Positions 16,536-25,692 are shown, counted from the stretch's first letter. The stretch is DNA of 59,829 nucleotides from Acidaminobacter sp. JC074 (GCF_022496765.1 NZ_VANV01000030.1:1-59829), one strand, 5' to 3'. Notes: generated by a model from the letters alone, not told the origin. Program-made: numbers and translations.

Positions 16536-17956
16536 GACAAACCTCTGATGATCTTAACATAACATGCCACACTTTTAATGACGGTTTCCACCCTCATACG
16601 TTCATTGTTACTGTGGATTAGAGACAATTCTTCTTTGGTAATCTCAATTGGAGCAAAGCGATAAACATGGTCTGATATGTCATGAAAATGTCTAGAATCA
16701 GTACCAGCGATCATCAGATAAGGTGACACAATAGCATCAGGCCATAAGGATAATATCGTCTTCTCTAAAAATCTAAAACTGTCGCTATCATGTGATGATA
16801 ATGGAGAAGCTTCTCTAGATTCAACGACATTTATCTTATGGTCTCCTTTTATCAAACTTGATACAAAAGCTTGAGTATCTTTTGCAGTGTCCTTATTTAA
16901 AAGACGTGCATTGATACCTATTTTGCCGTTTGGAGGTAACACATTAAAGGCTTTAGATCCCTCTAACTTGGTTACAGCTGTTGTTGTTCTTATAAGGGCA
17001 TTCATTTGTCCACCTTGGCTTGTAAAGAGCATATTCAAAAGAGGTTTTGTCAACCACATATTTGCAAATATCAAACGGTAGCCAAAAGAAGAATGACGAC
17101 CTAATCTATTAAATAATTCCTTAACAGGTGGTGTAAACTCCGATTTCATAGCCTTACTTTCAAGATCTTGCATAAGTTTACCCATTTGGCCTGTTATTCC
17201 CTTTTTAGGTGGCGCAGACGCATGTCCTCCTTGACTTTGAAACTGAACTTCAAGGTCTAAATAACCTTTTTCACCAAGTCCAATCAAGGCAGTTTTCTTA
17301 TCAACACCTGGGAAGATACCCTCAATGATGACACCACCTTCATCTAACACCATTGCTGGCTTTACATGTTTAGATTTTAAATGAGAAACAATCGCCTGAG
17401 CAGAAGGACCCGAGACTTCTTCATCTCCAGCAAATGAAAAATAGATGTCGTTTGCTGGTACAAACTCCTGATTGATCAAATACTCAGCAGATTCCATAAT
17501 ACTTAGTAAAGTTATTTTAGTATCAATGGTCCCTCTCCCCCATATGACACCATCTTTAATCTCACCAGAAAATGGTGGTCGGTCCCAAGACTCCTCATCT
17601 GCTGGTACAACATCATAATGAGACATAAGTACAATAGGCTTATCAGATGATTTTCCTTTCCACTTATATAAGATACCTGTTGGACCAATAAAGTTTCTAT
17701 CACAAGTTTCATGGACTTTTGGATAAAGAGTTTCCAAGGACTTTTGAAATGCCTCAAATTCTTTCATATCCATTTTTTCACTGTCCAAATGCGATACTGT
17801 TTTATGCTGAATAAGTCTTGAAAAATTTTTTACGATTAAAGCCTCATTTAAGGCTTCTGGACTGGCCTCTTTAACAGAATGTTGTACAGGTTTAAAAAGA
17901 ACCGCATTTATAAGAAGAAATATTACTAAAATAAGTAGAAGATACATAATAATCAT
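16532..17956 (-). CDS. M20-family metallopeptidase, membrane-anchored
   Basis: A 474-residue zinc-dependent amidohydrolase of the M20 (ArgE/DapE/carboxypeptidase) family. The metal-binding blocks are visible: MSHYDVVP, GRGTIDTK, the catalytic Glu pair in AGDEEVSGP, DEGG, and a late His in MIAGTDSRHFHD. The first 20 residues are strongly hydrophobic (MIIMYLLLILVIFLLINAVLF is 21 long with the last residue), so it is probably tethered to the membrane, as in PM20D1-like carboxypeptidases. It overlaps its neighbours by 4 bp at both ends. It likely hydrolyses an N-acylated amino acid or dipeptide delivered by the operon's carriers (inference). Confidence 0.9.
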   Translation of the reverse strand: MIIMYLLLILVIFLLINAVLFKPVQHSVKEASPEALNEALIVKNFSRLIQHKTVSHLDSEKMDMKEFEAFQKSLETLYPKVHETCDRNFIGPTGILYKWKGKSSDKPIVLMSHYDVVPADEESWDRPPFSGEIKDGVIWGRGTIDTKITLLSIMESAEYLINQEFVPANDIYFSFAGDEEVSGPSAQAIVSHLKSKHVKPAMVLDEGGVIIEGIFPGVDKKTALIGLGEKGYLDLEVQFQSQGGHASAPPKKGITGQMGKLMQDLESKAMKSEFTPPVKELFNRLGRHSSFGYRLIFANMWLTKPLLNMLFTSQGGQMNALIRTTTAVTKLEGSKAFNVLPPNGKIGINARLLNKDTAKDTQAFVSSLIKGDHKINVVESREASPLSSHDSDSFRFLEKTILSLWPDAIVSPYLMIAGTDSRHFHDISDHVYRFAPIEITKEELSLIHSNNERMRVETVIKSVACYVKIIRGLS

Positions 17957-18609
17957 ATAAGCCCCCTTTTATACATAATCCTAGCTGAAATAATGGCAAT
18001 AATAGCGCCTACTGGTACAAACATCGAAACTGCTGACGCTAAAGATGGAACAAGTGAAAATACTAAAATCATAAAAATCATAGGTACTGCTGCGATTTTA
18101 TAGTTCTTGCTCACATAAACGACCGCTAAACCTCCAAATAAGGAAGGTAATATCTGATCAAAGGCCGGTTTTAAAAGCTCAGAATTCAATATGGGTGTTA
18201 AGGGTGTCAACATAAATACACCTATTGCGATAACAATAATTGTTGTAATCGAAGATGCCGCTATTGCAATGGTAGAAATAATCTCACCCTCTTTAGAACC
18301 TTGTTTGTAACCTGAATTTTCAAGGGCCATTAAGGTACAAGGTACTTTTAAGTTGGTCAAGTTACCAGTCACAAAACCTAGATAAGAACCACCCGTACCA
18401 AGCATGGGTGTAAAAGTAATAATTTCAATCAAGGCTACTGTCCAAAATATAGGCGCAACCCCCATTAAGCCCTTTAGAACATCTTCGAATATTGGATGAG
18501 CATCATAATAGGAACCTACAACTGAAGGCACAAGTAACATAAGTATAAAAGTAGTCCCCATCCATAAACGACCATAAAAATGTGTTCTTTCAAAATATGT
18601 ATCTTTCAT
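17953..18609 (-). CDS. Uncharacterised multi-pass membrane protein paired with the DUF5058-like gene
   Basis: A 218-residue protein with about five or six hydrophobic segments and a glycine-rich block (PMLGTGGSYLGFVTGNLTNL). I do not recognise the family with confidence. The start is ATG 18609, because GGAGG lies 5 bases upstream, and it begins 1 bp after the upstream gene. The tight coupling to the DUF5058-like protein suggests the two form one two-subunit membrane complex, possibly a transporter feeding the M20 peptidase. That is inference from gene order only. Confidence 0.75.
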   Translation of the reverse strand: MKDTYFERTHFYGRLWMGTTFILMLLVPSVVGSYYDAHPIFEDVLKGLMGVAPIFWTVALIEIITFTPMLGTGGSYLGFVTGNLTNLKVPCTLMALENSGYKQGSKEGEIISTIAIAASSITTIIVIAIGVFMLTPLTPILNSELLKPAFDQILPSLFGGLAVVYVSKNYKIAAVPMIFMILVFSLVPSLASAVSMFVPVGAIIAIISARIMYKRGLI

Positions 18610-18610
18610 A

Positions 18611-19333
18611 TCAACCTCCAATTATCCTTGTAATTACTATCGAAAATACCATACCACTTAACATAGAAATTGGTAAGGCATAGTCTTCTAGTGCCTTGTA
18701 TCTATAGACCTTTAAGATAAGACCAATGATGACCATGACAAGTGCTGAAAACATCATTACAAATACAGGTATAAAACCTACTATGCCGGAAGTGATATCC
18801 TTAAATACCACACCTAGAAAGGCAGAAATCATGCCTAGAAAAATGGCTGTCATAAAATGTTCACTCCATTGAGGATCCTTATTCTTAATAGATGACATAC
18901 CACTTTGAAACTTCTTTAAAAAGAGTGGTATGATGACCATGGAAGGAATGATACCTAATGTCATGACCCATAATATGGTCACATAGGTCTGGGGTGATGT
19001 TATGGCTTCTGAAATTTGTATCCCCATGGTTGAAGCTGCAGAAGCTGCAGCTGTCAGTTCGTATGTAATAGCTCCCAAAATAGATAATCGTAACCATGGT
19101 AGAGGTAAACCTAAAAATTTAGATAAGGTGATGACACCAAGTAGTATAGATATTGCTGGTGCTATGGAAAATGCAATACTGGACTTAATGGTCCTATTTA
19201 ATGTCTTTTTATCCATACCAGTAGACACACCTTCTCTATAGGCTCTAATGAGAAAGAACAATGCCTGGATGATAACAAATAGAATGAATATACCTGAAAC
19301 CAAGTATAAAAACAATGAGTTTAAATTAAACAC
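18611..19333 (-). CDS. DUF5058-like multi-pass membrane protein
   Basis: A 240-residue protein with about six hydrophobic segments. The N-terminal block FLIRAYREGVSTGMDKKTLNR, shortened here to its key part REGVSTGMDKK, and the following AISILLGVI region resemble the DUF5058 family, whose function is unknown. It starts with GTG at 19333, supported by AGGAGG 5 bases upstream, and overlaps the GntR gene by 8 bp. It is the first structural gene of the GntR operon. Confidence 0.75.
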   Translation of the reverse strand: MFNLNSLFLYLVSGIFILFVIIQALFFLIRAYREGVSTGMDKKTLNRTIKSSIAFSIAPAISILLGVITLSKFLGLPLPWLRLSILGAITYELTAAASAASTMGIQISEAITSPQTYVTILWVMTLGIIPSMVIIPLFLKKFQSGMSSIKNKDPQWSEHFMTAIFLGMISAFLGVVFKDITSGIVGFIPVFVMMFSALVMVIIGLILKVYRYKALEDYALPISMLSGMVFSIVITRIIGG

Positions 19334-19955
19334 GCTTACCTCCTAACCAAACTTTTTCAATCAATCCAAATAATATATTTAAAGTATCAATGGCTTCAGT
19401 AACACAGCCTTTCATCAAGTAACTTTCTATTTGCTGAAACTCTTTATTAATGTCATCATGTCCAATACAGTAAGCTCCCACATTGATGATACCTGGTCTG
19501 AATTCATTCATCAGCATGATATATAAATCATTGCCGGTTTGTATACTATAATCTAATAAAATATCAAAGTAGTCCTCTGCACACTCAAATTGAATACATG
19601 TTTCTTCTTTCCCATTCTCAAAATACATGAACATATTGGTCATATTGTCCTGTATAAAACGGAGCATGTCCTTGTTAAACTTATTGTCTAAAAGATCCTT
19701 ACTTCTTTTGCTGACTTCACTAATCAGTCCCATCCTACCATGCATTTTATAATCTAGTACTTGAATACCTTTTCTTGGTCTTATCTTCAAAACCCCTTTT
19801 TCTTCAAGACGAATAATGGCTCGGTGAACGACAGGCCTAGAGCAATTGTATTTTTCTGCTAAGTCACGTTCGGGTTCTAACAGGTCTCCTTTTTTAAGTT
19901 TACCTTTTAAAACTTCATCTAATAATATGTTTTCTATTTGCGCTTCTTTTGACAT
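19326..19955 (-). CDS. GntR-family transcriptional regulator
   Basis: A 209-residue regulator. The N-terminal winged helix (about 1-70) shows the GntR signature, with LLEPERDLAEKYNCSRPVVHRAI as the helix-turn-helix (key part ERDLAEKYNCSRPVV) and a wing ending KGIQVLD. The C-terminal part is helical and could be an FCD-type ligand domain. ATG 19955 is chosen because AGGAGG is 4 bases upstream. A perfect 15-bp palindrome with TGGT/ACCA half sites lies between the promoter and the start, typical of GntR autoregulation. It leads the operon of two membrane proteins, M20 peptidase and carrier. Confidence 0.92.
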   Translation of the reverse strand: MSKEAQIENILLDEVLKGKLKKGDLLEPERDLAEKYNCSRPVVHRAIIRLEEKGVLKIRPRKGIQVLDYKMHGRMGLISEVSKRSKDLLDNKFNKDMLRFIQDNMTNMFMYFENGKEETCIQFECAEDYFDILLDYSIQTGNDLYIMLMNEFRPGIINVGAYCIGHDDINKEFQQIESYLMKGCVTEAIDTLNILFGLIEKVWLGGKRV

Positions 19956-19964
19956 AAGACCTCC

Positions 19965-20013
19965 TGTGGTAATACCACAAGATAATTTTATATCAAATAT
20001 TTGCATATGACAA
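19965..20013 (-). promoter_or_regulatory. SigA-type promoter and GntR operator
   Basis: On the minus strand TTGTCA (20008-20013), a 17-base spacer and TAAAAT (19985-19990) form a good vegetative promoter. Immediately downstream is the perfect palindrome TGTGGTAATACCACA (19965-19979). A GntR repressor there would block initiation or early elongation. Confidence 0.82.
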
Positions 20014-20028
20014 GAATTTTCTGAATCT

Positions 20029-20058
20029 TAAAAAAACTACTTTATTTTTATAAAGTAG
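20029..20058 (-). terminator. Intrinsic terminator of the GNAT gene
   Basis: On the minus strand CTACTTTAT-AAAA-ATAAAGTAG is followed by seven T residues. The stop codon lies within the stem. Confidence 0.85.
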
Positions 20059-20885
20059 CTTTTAGTGTTCTTTATTTCGAAACCAAATGACTTATAGAGA
20101 TCATAAGCTTTCATTGTTTTTTCAGTCCCTAGTGTTAGGTACTTATAACCTTCTAGATAAGCATAATACAGAACATGTTGTAAAATTTTTGTGCCATAAC
20201 CCTGATGCTGGAATTTCTTTTTTATACACATACATGAAATATGCTTATGTCCTTCATTATCGTATGAAAAAACAAATCCAACAAGTTCATTTTCCTTAAA
20301 AATAGCTGTAGATGACTTTTCTTTTACCGCTAACTCATAATGAAGACAAGTCCAAAACTCTTTTTTTTCCAATCTAGATTGAAAGCTATAAAATTTGGCA
20401 TCAGAGCCTGAAAAGGCATCGTGATAAACAGCTTTTAAATCTTCTTCTCTTATATCGGAAATCGATACGAATGCCTCATCAGGTAAGTCTGTTTTTTCAA
20501 TAACCTTTATAAGATCTACGTACTGATAAGATAAGTCCATGGGAATGTTTTTATTTTCAAAATACTCACTTGGCCCGATCATCTCCAAACGTTTGTAAGC
20601 GGTTTTATTAAAGAAAATTACAGCTTCGTCAATAAGGTACTCAGCACCTTCACCAATTGGATAACCACCTAAGAACCAAGGATTTAAGGCTATATTGTCG
20701 TCATAAGGATATAAGACAACAAAACCAGAACCATCCTCATAATAAGCCAGATAAGCTCTATCTACCAAGGCATATTTTAGGGAAACCAGTAAATCTTCAT
20801 TGAGTATTTTATTGTGGTTTTTCACATGATTTTTAAACCATGCTATCATTTTTAAGTATAAGTCATCATTTATTATTTTAATCAT
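20037..20885 (-). CDS. GNAT-family N-acetyltransferase
   Basis: A 282-residue protein. The C-terminal half (about 140-282) is a GNAT domain with acetyl-CoA motif A (IKKKFQHQGYGTKILQHVL, key part QHQGYG) and a C-terminal LYKSFGFE block. The N-terminal half (about 1-135) has no clear family, so the protein may be a tandem-type GNAT with one inactive domain. ATG 20885 is preferred because of a G-rich site GGGGGG upstream. It has its own terminator and stands apart from the flanking operons. The acceptor is unknown. Confidence 0.85.
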   Translation of the reverse strand: MIKIINDDLYLKMIAWFKNHVKNHNKILNEDLLVSLKYALVDRAYLAYYEDGSGFVVLYPYDDNIALNPWFLGGYPIGEGAEYLIDEAVIFFNKTAYKRLEMIGPSEYFENKNIPMDLSYQYVDLIKVIEKTDLPDEAFVSISDIREEDLKAVYHDAFSGSDAKFYSFQSRLEKKEFWTCLHYELAVKEKSSTAIFKENELVGFVFSYDNEGHKHISCMCIKKKFQHQGYGTKILQHVLYYAYLEGYKYLTLGTEKTMKAYDLYKSFGFEIKNTKSYFIKIK

Positions 20886-20914
20886 AAATCCCCCCATTAA
20901 TTTATACCCTAAAC

Positions 20915-20943
20915 GCAAAAAAAATACCAGATAAACTGGTATT
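20915..20943 (-). terminator. Intrinsic terminator of the EAL gene
   Basis: On the minus strand AATACCAG-TTTAT-CTGGTATT is followed by a run of eight T residues. Confidence 0.9.
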
Positions 20944-23071
20944 AAAGTTCCTTGTTTATAAAAGTTGCTATGTTCATTGGTTTATCAAAATAGAAACCTT
21001 GTCCATATTCAACTTCAAGTTTTTCAAGTATCTTAATGATGGCAGATGACTCCACATACTCTGCTATAACCTTGGTGTTGTAATTCTTAGCCAAGTAGAC
21101 AAGTGCATTAAGCGTTTTGATCTTTCTTTCATCCTTCTCTGCATTGTTGACAAAAACACCATCTATTTTGACATAATCCACTTCGAGTTTAGATAAAAGT
21201 TCCACATGTGCATAGCCCGTCCCAAAATCATCAATGGCAAGCTTAAAACCTTGTGAACTTAAATATCTTAACTTTCGAATAGACTCTTCAAGATTTTCAA
21301 AAGCAGCTGTTTCTGTAATTTCAATGGTAATATCTTTTGTTTTAACATCACATTTTTTAACCATGTTCATCAAATACTCAACCGTAGAATTGTTGATAGA
21401 CTTACCTGAGAGATTGATACTGAGTTTAAGTCTTTTTCTCTTTTCAACAAGGACCTTGTTATAAAAATACATGGCTTGTTTAATAATTGACTTATCTATA
21501 CTTTCAACCCAACCATTTTCCTCTGCTATCTGAATGATTTCTTCAGGTAGAAGCTGCACAATATTTTTAGGTCGCATGAGGACTTCATATTTAAAAGTCT
21601 CTTTGTTCTTTAAATCTACTATGCTTTGAAAATACGGCTCTATGTCGTTATTCAAAATCATAGACTCGACAATGTTTTTCTTATGAATATTTTCATTGTA
21701 CTCATTCAACATCATGCTGTAATCATAGATTAAACGCTCTCTTGACATATTAAGAGGTTCATAATAATCTTCAACCTGGTTGAGTACAAAAGAGTCTATA
21801 TCTTGTATTGGACCTTTGGCATCTAGTGAAAGCATAAGGACTTCACCACGTAAGAATAGGCTCTCATCAGATCTGTGTAAGAGATTTTCCTTTAACTTCT
21901 TAATGATCTTGAGCATCTCTGACCTCTTACCTTCTAAAACAAAGGCATAGTGGATCCTTGATATCCTGTACATGTCTTTATAGAGTGAAGAAAAAGACCT
22001 AAAGTAAGATGATATCTTATAAAAAACTTGATCATCATTAAATGTATACTGGCCATCTGATGAAATGACATTATTGATCTTAAGGATGACCAACTTATCT
22101 TTACCACTGCTTTCTTTAGCATAATGTTTTCTAAAGGCACGGTTATTTTTAACTTCTGTAAAGTAATCCGTATATTTCATCAGATAAATATATCTAATAA
22201 ATACATAGGCACCTATAAATGAACATATAATCAAAGGGACAACTGTTCTTACTGTTGCTATGTACTGAATGTTCTTCATTTCCGTATAGTTAGCTGCCAG
22301 TATAATGGTACCTCTAAAGGTTTGTAGGTTTCTTGAAAAGGCAACTTTTTCAATGTGATAAGCATTGTAATTAAAACGCTGGTCTTTAGCAATGGTATTA
22401 ATAAGTGTTTGGTAATCAGATTCAGATAGACCTGCTTCTTTTTTTACTAATTCTTTATGAATAAAAATATTCTTGCCATAGATATCTTTATCTGGATGAT
22501 ACAAGAAGTAACCATCATTAGACAATAAGTAAGGATAAGAATCAAATGCTGTAATCGAACCTGGGCTGATGACTGCATTGATGTATTTGTAATTCAAGCC
22601 AACTAAAAGCAAATATGACTCACCATTTGGCTTGGTAATCTTGTTAACAGCATAAAATTTATTGTCTACAGTTTCACTTTCGATCATACCTGCACACATT
22701 GTGTTTTCTTCATCAATGAAAAATGGGCGTGCCATAGACAAATCAATCTCATCTTGGCCAGCGCCAATCACTTCACCTGTATCCTTAATAATGATAAAGT
22801 CCTCAATATATATAGAAGACGATGCTTGTTGTTCAATAATATGATCAACCATATCCTCATGATTTAACATCTCTATTGTATACTCTACATTGCTACAGAT
22901 CTGTAAGAAAACAGTATCATACTGGTGCTGTATAGAATCTGTTAGATTTTCAACCGCTTCAGTGTTTTCTCTTAGTGCAACATGATAGTTTTTATTATAA
23001 GTAAATACAGATGCAACAATAACAACTGTTAATAAAACAGAAAAAGCGACGATATACCTGCTTTTTATCAT
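20942..23071 (-). CDS. Cache-degenerate GGDEF-EAL c-di-GMP phosphodiesterase
   Basis: A 709-residue membrane protein. TM1 is near residues 5-27, an extracytoplasmic Cache-like sensor follows (about 30-265), TM2 is near 272-297, then a decayed GGDEF domain (about 305-435; the motif region reads RISRIHYAF) and an EAL domain (about 460-705). The EAL motif is EVL, but the catalytic set looks complete: Glu of EVLMR, Asn of INLSG, Glu of EITET, DDFGTG, Lys of VKIDG, AEYVES and GQGFYF. It should therefore hydrolyse c-di-GMP. ATG 23071 is preferred because GGAGG is 4 bases upstream; a longer frame would translate the riboswitch. The gene is led by a c-di-GMP-I riboswitch, so the enzyme is probably under feedback from its own substrate. 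Confidence 0.93.
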   Translation of the reverse strand: MIKSRYIVAFSVLLTVVIVASVFTYNKNYHVALRENTEAVENLTDSIQHQYDTVFLQICSNVEYTIEMLNHEDMVDHIIEQQASSSIYIEDFIIIKDTGEVIGAGQDEIDLSMARPFFIDEENTMCAGMIESETVDNKFYAVNKITKPNGESYLLLVGLNYKYINAVISPGSITAFDSYPYLLSNDGYFLYHPDKDIYGKNIFIHKELVKKEAGLSESDYQTLINTIAKDQRFNYNAYHIEKVAFSRNLQTFRGTIILAANYTEMKNIQYIATVRTVVPLIICSFIGAYVFIRYIYLMKYTDYFTEVKNNRAFRKHYAKESSGKDKLVILKINNVISSDGQYTFNDDQVFYKISSYFRSFSSLYKDMYRISRIHYAFVLEGKRSEMLKIIKKLKENLLHRSDESLFLRGEVLMLSLDAKGPIQDIDSFVLNQVEDYYEPLNMSRERLIYDYSMMLNEYNENIHKKNIVESMILNNDIEPYFQSIVDLKNKETFKYEVLMRPKNIVQLLPEEIIQIAEENGWVESIDKSIIKQAMYFYNKVLVEKRKRLKLSINLSGKSINNSTVEYLMNMVKKCDVKTKDITIEITETAAFENLEESIRKLRYLSSQGFKLAIDDFGTGYAHVELLSKLEVDYVKIDGVFVNNAEKDERKIKTLNALVYLAKNYNTKVIAEYVESSAIIKILEKLEVEYGQGFYFDKPMNIATFINKEL

Positions 23072-23109
23072 AAAACCTCCGATAAATATGCCGGTTGCGT
23101 CACCTAACG

Positions 23110-23186
23110 TTTGCAACCTGGCAGTCATAGATTAACTCCTTAGACCCATAGCTTTGCGTCCCAAGATTTCTCTTGGTTTGCCGATA
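23110..23186 (-). promoter_or_regulatory. c-di-GMP-I (GEMM) riboswitch
   Basis: The minus-strand RNA contains the conserved GEMM-I blocks in order: GGCAAACC, a hairpin AAGAGAAATCTT, GGGACGCAAAGC, the tetraloop receptor region GGGTCTAAGG, then GACTGCCAGGTTGC. GCAA at the 5' side pairs with TTGC at the 3' side to close the aptamer. About 35 bases downstream lies the GGAGG of the EAL gene. The 3' strand GGTTGC can also pair with GCAACC just downstream, which could be the switching helix. No T-run terminator is seen, so control is probably translational. Confidence 0.94.
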
Positions 23187-23410
23187 CATCTTGTATGCTA
23201 CCACCCAACACATTGCAAGTCAACGAAATGTTACCGTTAACACAATTTTTGTTACTTTCTCACAATTTTACATAAAACAACTGGAATCCAACTAAATATG
23301 TGATATAAGCTTGAACACTTGCTTACTTAGTAAAAAAATGTTAAAATTCATATAGCATTTAATCATTTATGGTTATTACTAGCCATACCACTTCACCGAT
23401 TGAATGCATA

Positions 23411-23440
23411 AGAAAAACACTGCTTTCGCAGTGTCTTTTT
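23411..23440 (-). terminator. Intrinsic terminator of the Cache MCP
   Basis: On the minus strand ACACTGC-GAAA-GCAGTGT ends in TTTTTCTT. The GAAA tetraloop stabilises the stem. It resembles the hairpin at 37252-37274. Confidence 0.9.
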
Positions 23441-25525
23441 TTATACTTTGAATCTCATAATCAATTGATGTAGATTTTGAACAGATTGTCTCAAATGCTC
23501 CGTTTGACTTGTGATTTCCTCCATAGAGGCAAGTTGTTCTTCAGTAGAAGCTGAAACCTGCTGAGATGCTGCTGAAGTTTGCTCGGTGATTGAAGAAACA
23601 TTGTTCATAACATCTAAAAGTGAGTTGGAGTCATTTTCAATATCATTGTTTTGAGTTTTTATCTCTTCAATGCTACCTAAAAGCTCGTTTAATCTATTGA
23701 AGATATTATTAAATGTCTCTTCTGTTGTCTTAACTGCTTCAAATTCCTCAGAATCAATTTTTCTACTTTTTTCAACCGTTTGTACCGCTTCAGAAGATTG
23801 ATTGAGCATGTTGTCAATAAGCTCTTTAATGTCATTACTAGCATTTGATGATTGTTCTGCTAATTTTCTAATCTCATCTGCAACGACTGCAAAACCTCTA
23901 CCTGCTTCTCCAGCTCTAGCCGATTCTATAGAAGCATTCAGTGCTAGCAAGTTGGTTTGATCAGCTATTGATGAAATAGTTGTTGTGATCTCACTAATTT
24001 TCTTAGATTGCTCATCCACAGACGTAATGATAAAAGATAACTGCTCTGAAGATGCTTCTTTTTCTTTCGCCTTATCAATTAATGTCTTCATAGTATCAAG
24101 TCCAGCTTCACTTTGTACCTTTACTGTATCAGACAGCTGACCCATGTTGTTAGATAGCTGATTCACTTGATTAATCTTTTCACCAACCGATGCCGTTCTT
24201 TCTGAACCATCACTGACTTCCATTGCCTGTGTGGTCGTACCAGACGCAACGTCTTGAATGGATTGAGCAATCTCCTCTGTTGCCTTTGTTGTCTCATTGA
24301 TGGCATTGGTCAGATTGTCAGCATTCATTTTTACATCTTCTGACGTTGAATTAATTTCATTAACGATCTCATTTAAAGTATCAATGGTCTTATTAAGGTT
24401 GTCTCCCATTTGACCAATTTCATCTTTTCTCTTTAGTGAAACTTTCTCAGTTAAATCACCATCAGCAACCTTTGAAAGCGTGACATTTACCTTATTTAAG
24501 TCTTTTGTAATTCTAACTGCTACAATGACAGCAATGAGAATACCACCAATGATACAGACAATCGTAAAGACAAATCCCAGTATTTGAAGTGGTTGGATGT
24601 CTGGTTTTAATTCATCTTCAGCAAATGTAACGGCTATCTTCCAACCTGTGTTTGGTTCTGTTACAAAGTACAATTCCTTTTCGACTCCCTCAAAGGTATA
24701 TTCAACTGACCCACTATCTGATTGAGACATTGGTGCCCAAAAGTCTTTATCATCTATAAATTCACCAATTTCATCAGGATTAGGATGTGAAATAACAGCT
24801 CCAGAACTGTCTGTTATAAACAGTGCACCAGTATTGCCGACTTTAAAATCTTTATAAGTTTCTGATATTGTAGAAAGAGAAATATCTGCACCAATAACAC
24901 CAAGTGCCTTACCGTCTTCACCGACAATTTTCTTAGCCACCGTGACTACTGGTAGGCCAGTAAATGCATCAATGTATGAATCTGTCCATACAACTTCATT
25001 TGAACCCATTGCCTGTCCATACCAACCACGGGCGCGTGGGTCATATTCTTGACTATAGAAATGTGGATAAGCAAAGAAACCCTTGTCTGCATTCAATGTG
25101 GCTTCATCTGTTAACGAAGCGCCTTTATCAGTCTTTTGATTGCCATAAAAGGCTCTGACATGTTCCTTCATATCTTCTCTGAAATTACTTGTATCTTCAT
25201 AACCAACATAAATGAAGTCTGCTGCAGCATGAGAATCAACAAAGTTGTTGAAAGTCTGCATAAGCCAGGTGATGCTTGGCTTATAATAAGGTGTTGAAAG
25301 TACATTGGAATCAACACTCATCATTTGCATGGCTTCATTATAAGTCACTAAATATTCCGTAATTGTGTCTCTGGTTTGTTCAGTTAATTTAACAGATGTA
25401 TTTTGTCTCATATCACCTAATCTATTAACCGACATGGTCACCAGTAATACACCAATAATACTCGAGACCACTAATATCGTCAGACCGAAGTACAACGATA
25501 ACTTAAACACAAAACTTTTCTTCAT
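23441..25525 (-). CDS. Methyl-accepting chemotaxis protein with Cache sensor
   Basis: A 694-residue chemoreceptor with TM1 (about 7-29), a large extracytoplasmic double-Cache-type domain (about 35-305; RGWYGQAMGSNEVVWTDSYIDAFTG region, key part RGWYG...WTDSYID), TM2 (about 313-336), HAMP and a cytoplasmic signalling domain. The tip has SIADQTNLLALNASIESARAG (key part NLLALNASIESA). The RGWY-x-WTDSY pattern is typical of Cache domains that bind amino acids or amines. There is no pentapeptide tether. The gene is monocistronic, transcribed divergently from the NTPase gene, with two inverted repeats in the shared upstream region. Confidence 0.94.
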   Translation of the reverse strand: MKKSFVFKLSLYFGLTILVVSSIIGVLLVTMSVNRLGDMRQNTSVKLTEQTRDTITEYLVTYNEAMQMMSVDSNVLSTPYYKPSITWLMQTFNNFVDSHAAADFIYVGYEDTSNFREDMKEHVRAFYGNQKTDKGASLTDEATLNADKGFFAYPHFYSQEYDPRARGWYGQAMGSNEVVWTDSYIDAFTGLPVVTVAKKIVGEDGKALGVIGADISLSTISETYKDFKVGNTGALFITDSSGAVISHPNPDEIGEFIDDKDFWAPMSQSDSGSVEYTFEGVEKELYFVTEPNTGWKIAVTFAEDELKPDIQPLQILGFVFTIVCIIGGILIAVIVAVRITKDLNKVNVTLSKVADGDLTEKVSLKRKDEIGQMGDNLNKTIDTLNEIVNEINSTSEDVKMNADNLTNAINETTKATEEIAQSIQDVASGTTTQAMEVSDGSERTASVGEKINQVNQLSNNMGQLSDTVKVQSEAGLDTMKTLIDKAKEKEASSEQLSFIITSVDEQSKKISEITTTISSIADQTNLLALNASIESARAGEAGRGFAVVADEIRKLAEQSSNASNDIKELIDNMLNQSSEAVQTVEKSRKIDSEEFEAVKTTEETFNNIFNRLNELLGSIEEIKTQNNDIENDSNSLLDVMNNVSSITEQTSAASQQVSASTEEQLASMEEITSQTEHLRQSVQNLHQLIMRFKV

Positions 25526-25552
25526 AAAACTCCTCCTAAATTGCTAAAACAA

Positions 25553-25570
25553 ATAGTGTGGTCACACTAT
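25553..25570. promoter_or_regulatory. Perfect inverted repeat upstream of the MCP
   Basis: ATAGTGTG-GT-CACACTAT, two 8-bp arms around a 2-base centre, lies about 30 bases upstream of the MCP start. It is probably an operator; no regulator gene is adjacent. Confidence 0.65.
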
Positions 25571-25575
25571 ACATT

Positions 25576-25606
25576 ACGTACTATATATATATACCAAATA
25601 GTACGT
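25576..25606. promoter_or_regulatory. Second inverted repeat overlapping an AT-rich promoter
   Basis: ACGTACTAT (25576-25584) and ATAGTACGT (25598-25606) are perfect 9-bp arms flanking an alternating TA stretch. That stretch supplies -10-like hexamers on the minus strand. It may be a looped or dimeric operator for the MCP or for the divergent NTPase gene. Confidence 0.6.
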
Positions 25607-25692
25607 GTTTAAAACAATTATTTAACAAAAAGTAAATTTCTTTCGTTGAAGACTGGACTTACCTGTGCTAACATCATATTTAGGAGGCGCTC

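Noticed and set aside
23072..23128. In-frame N-terminal extension of the EAL protein
   Set aside because: The added residues translate the 3' part of the GEMM-I riboswitch. The ATG at 23071 has the only good Shine-Dalgarno site.
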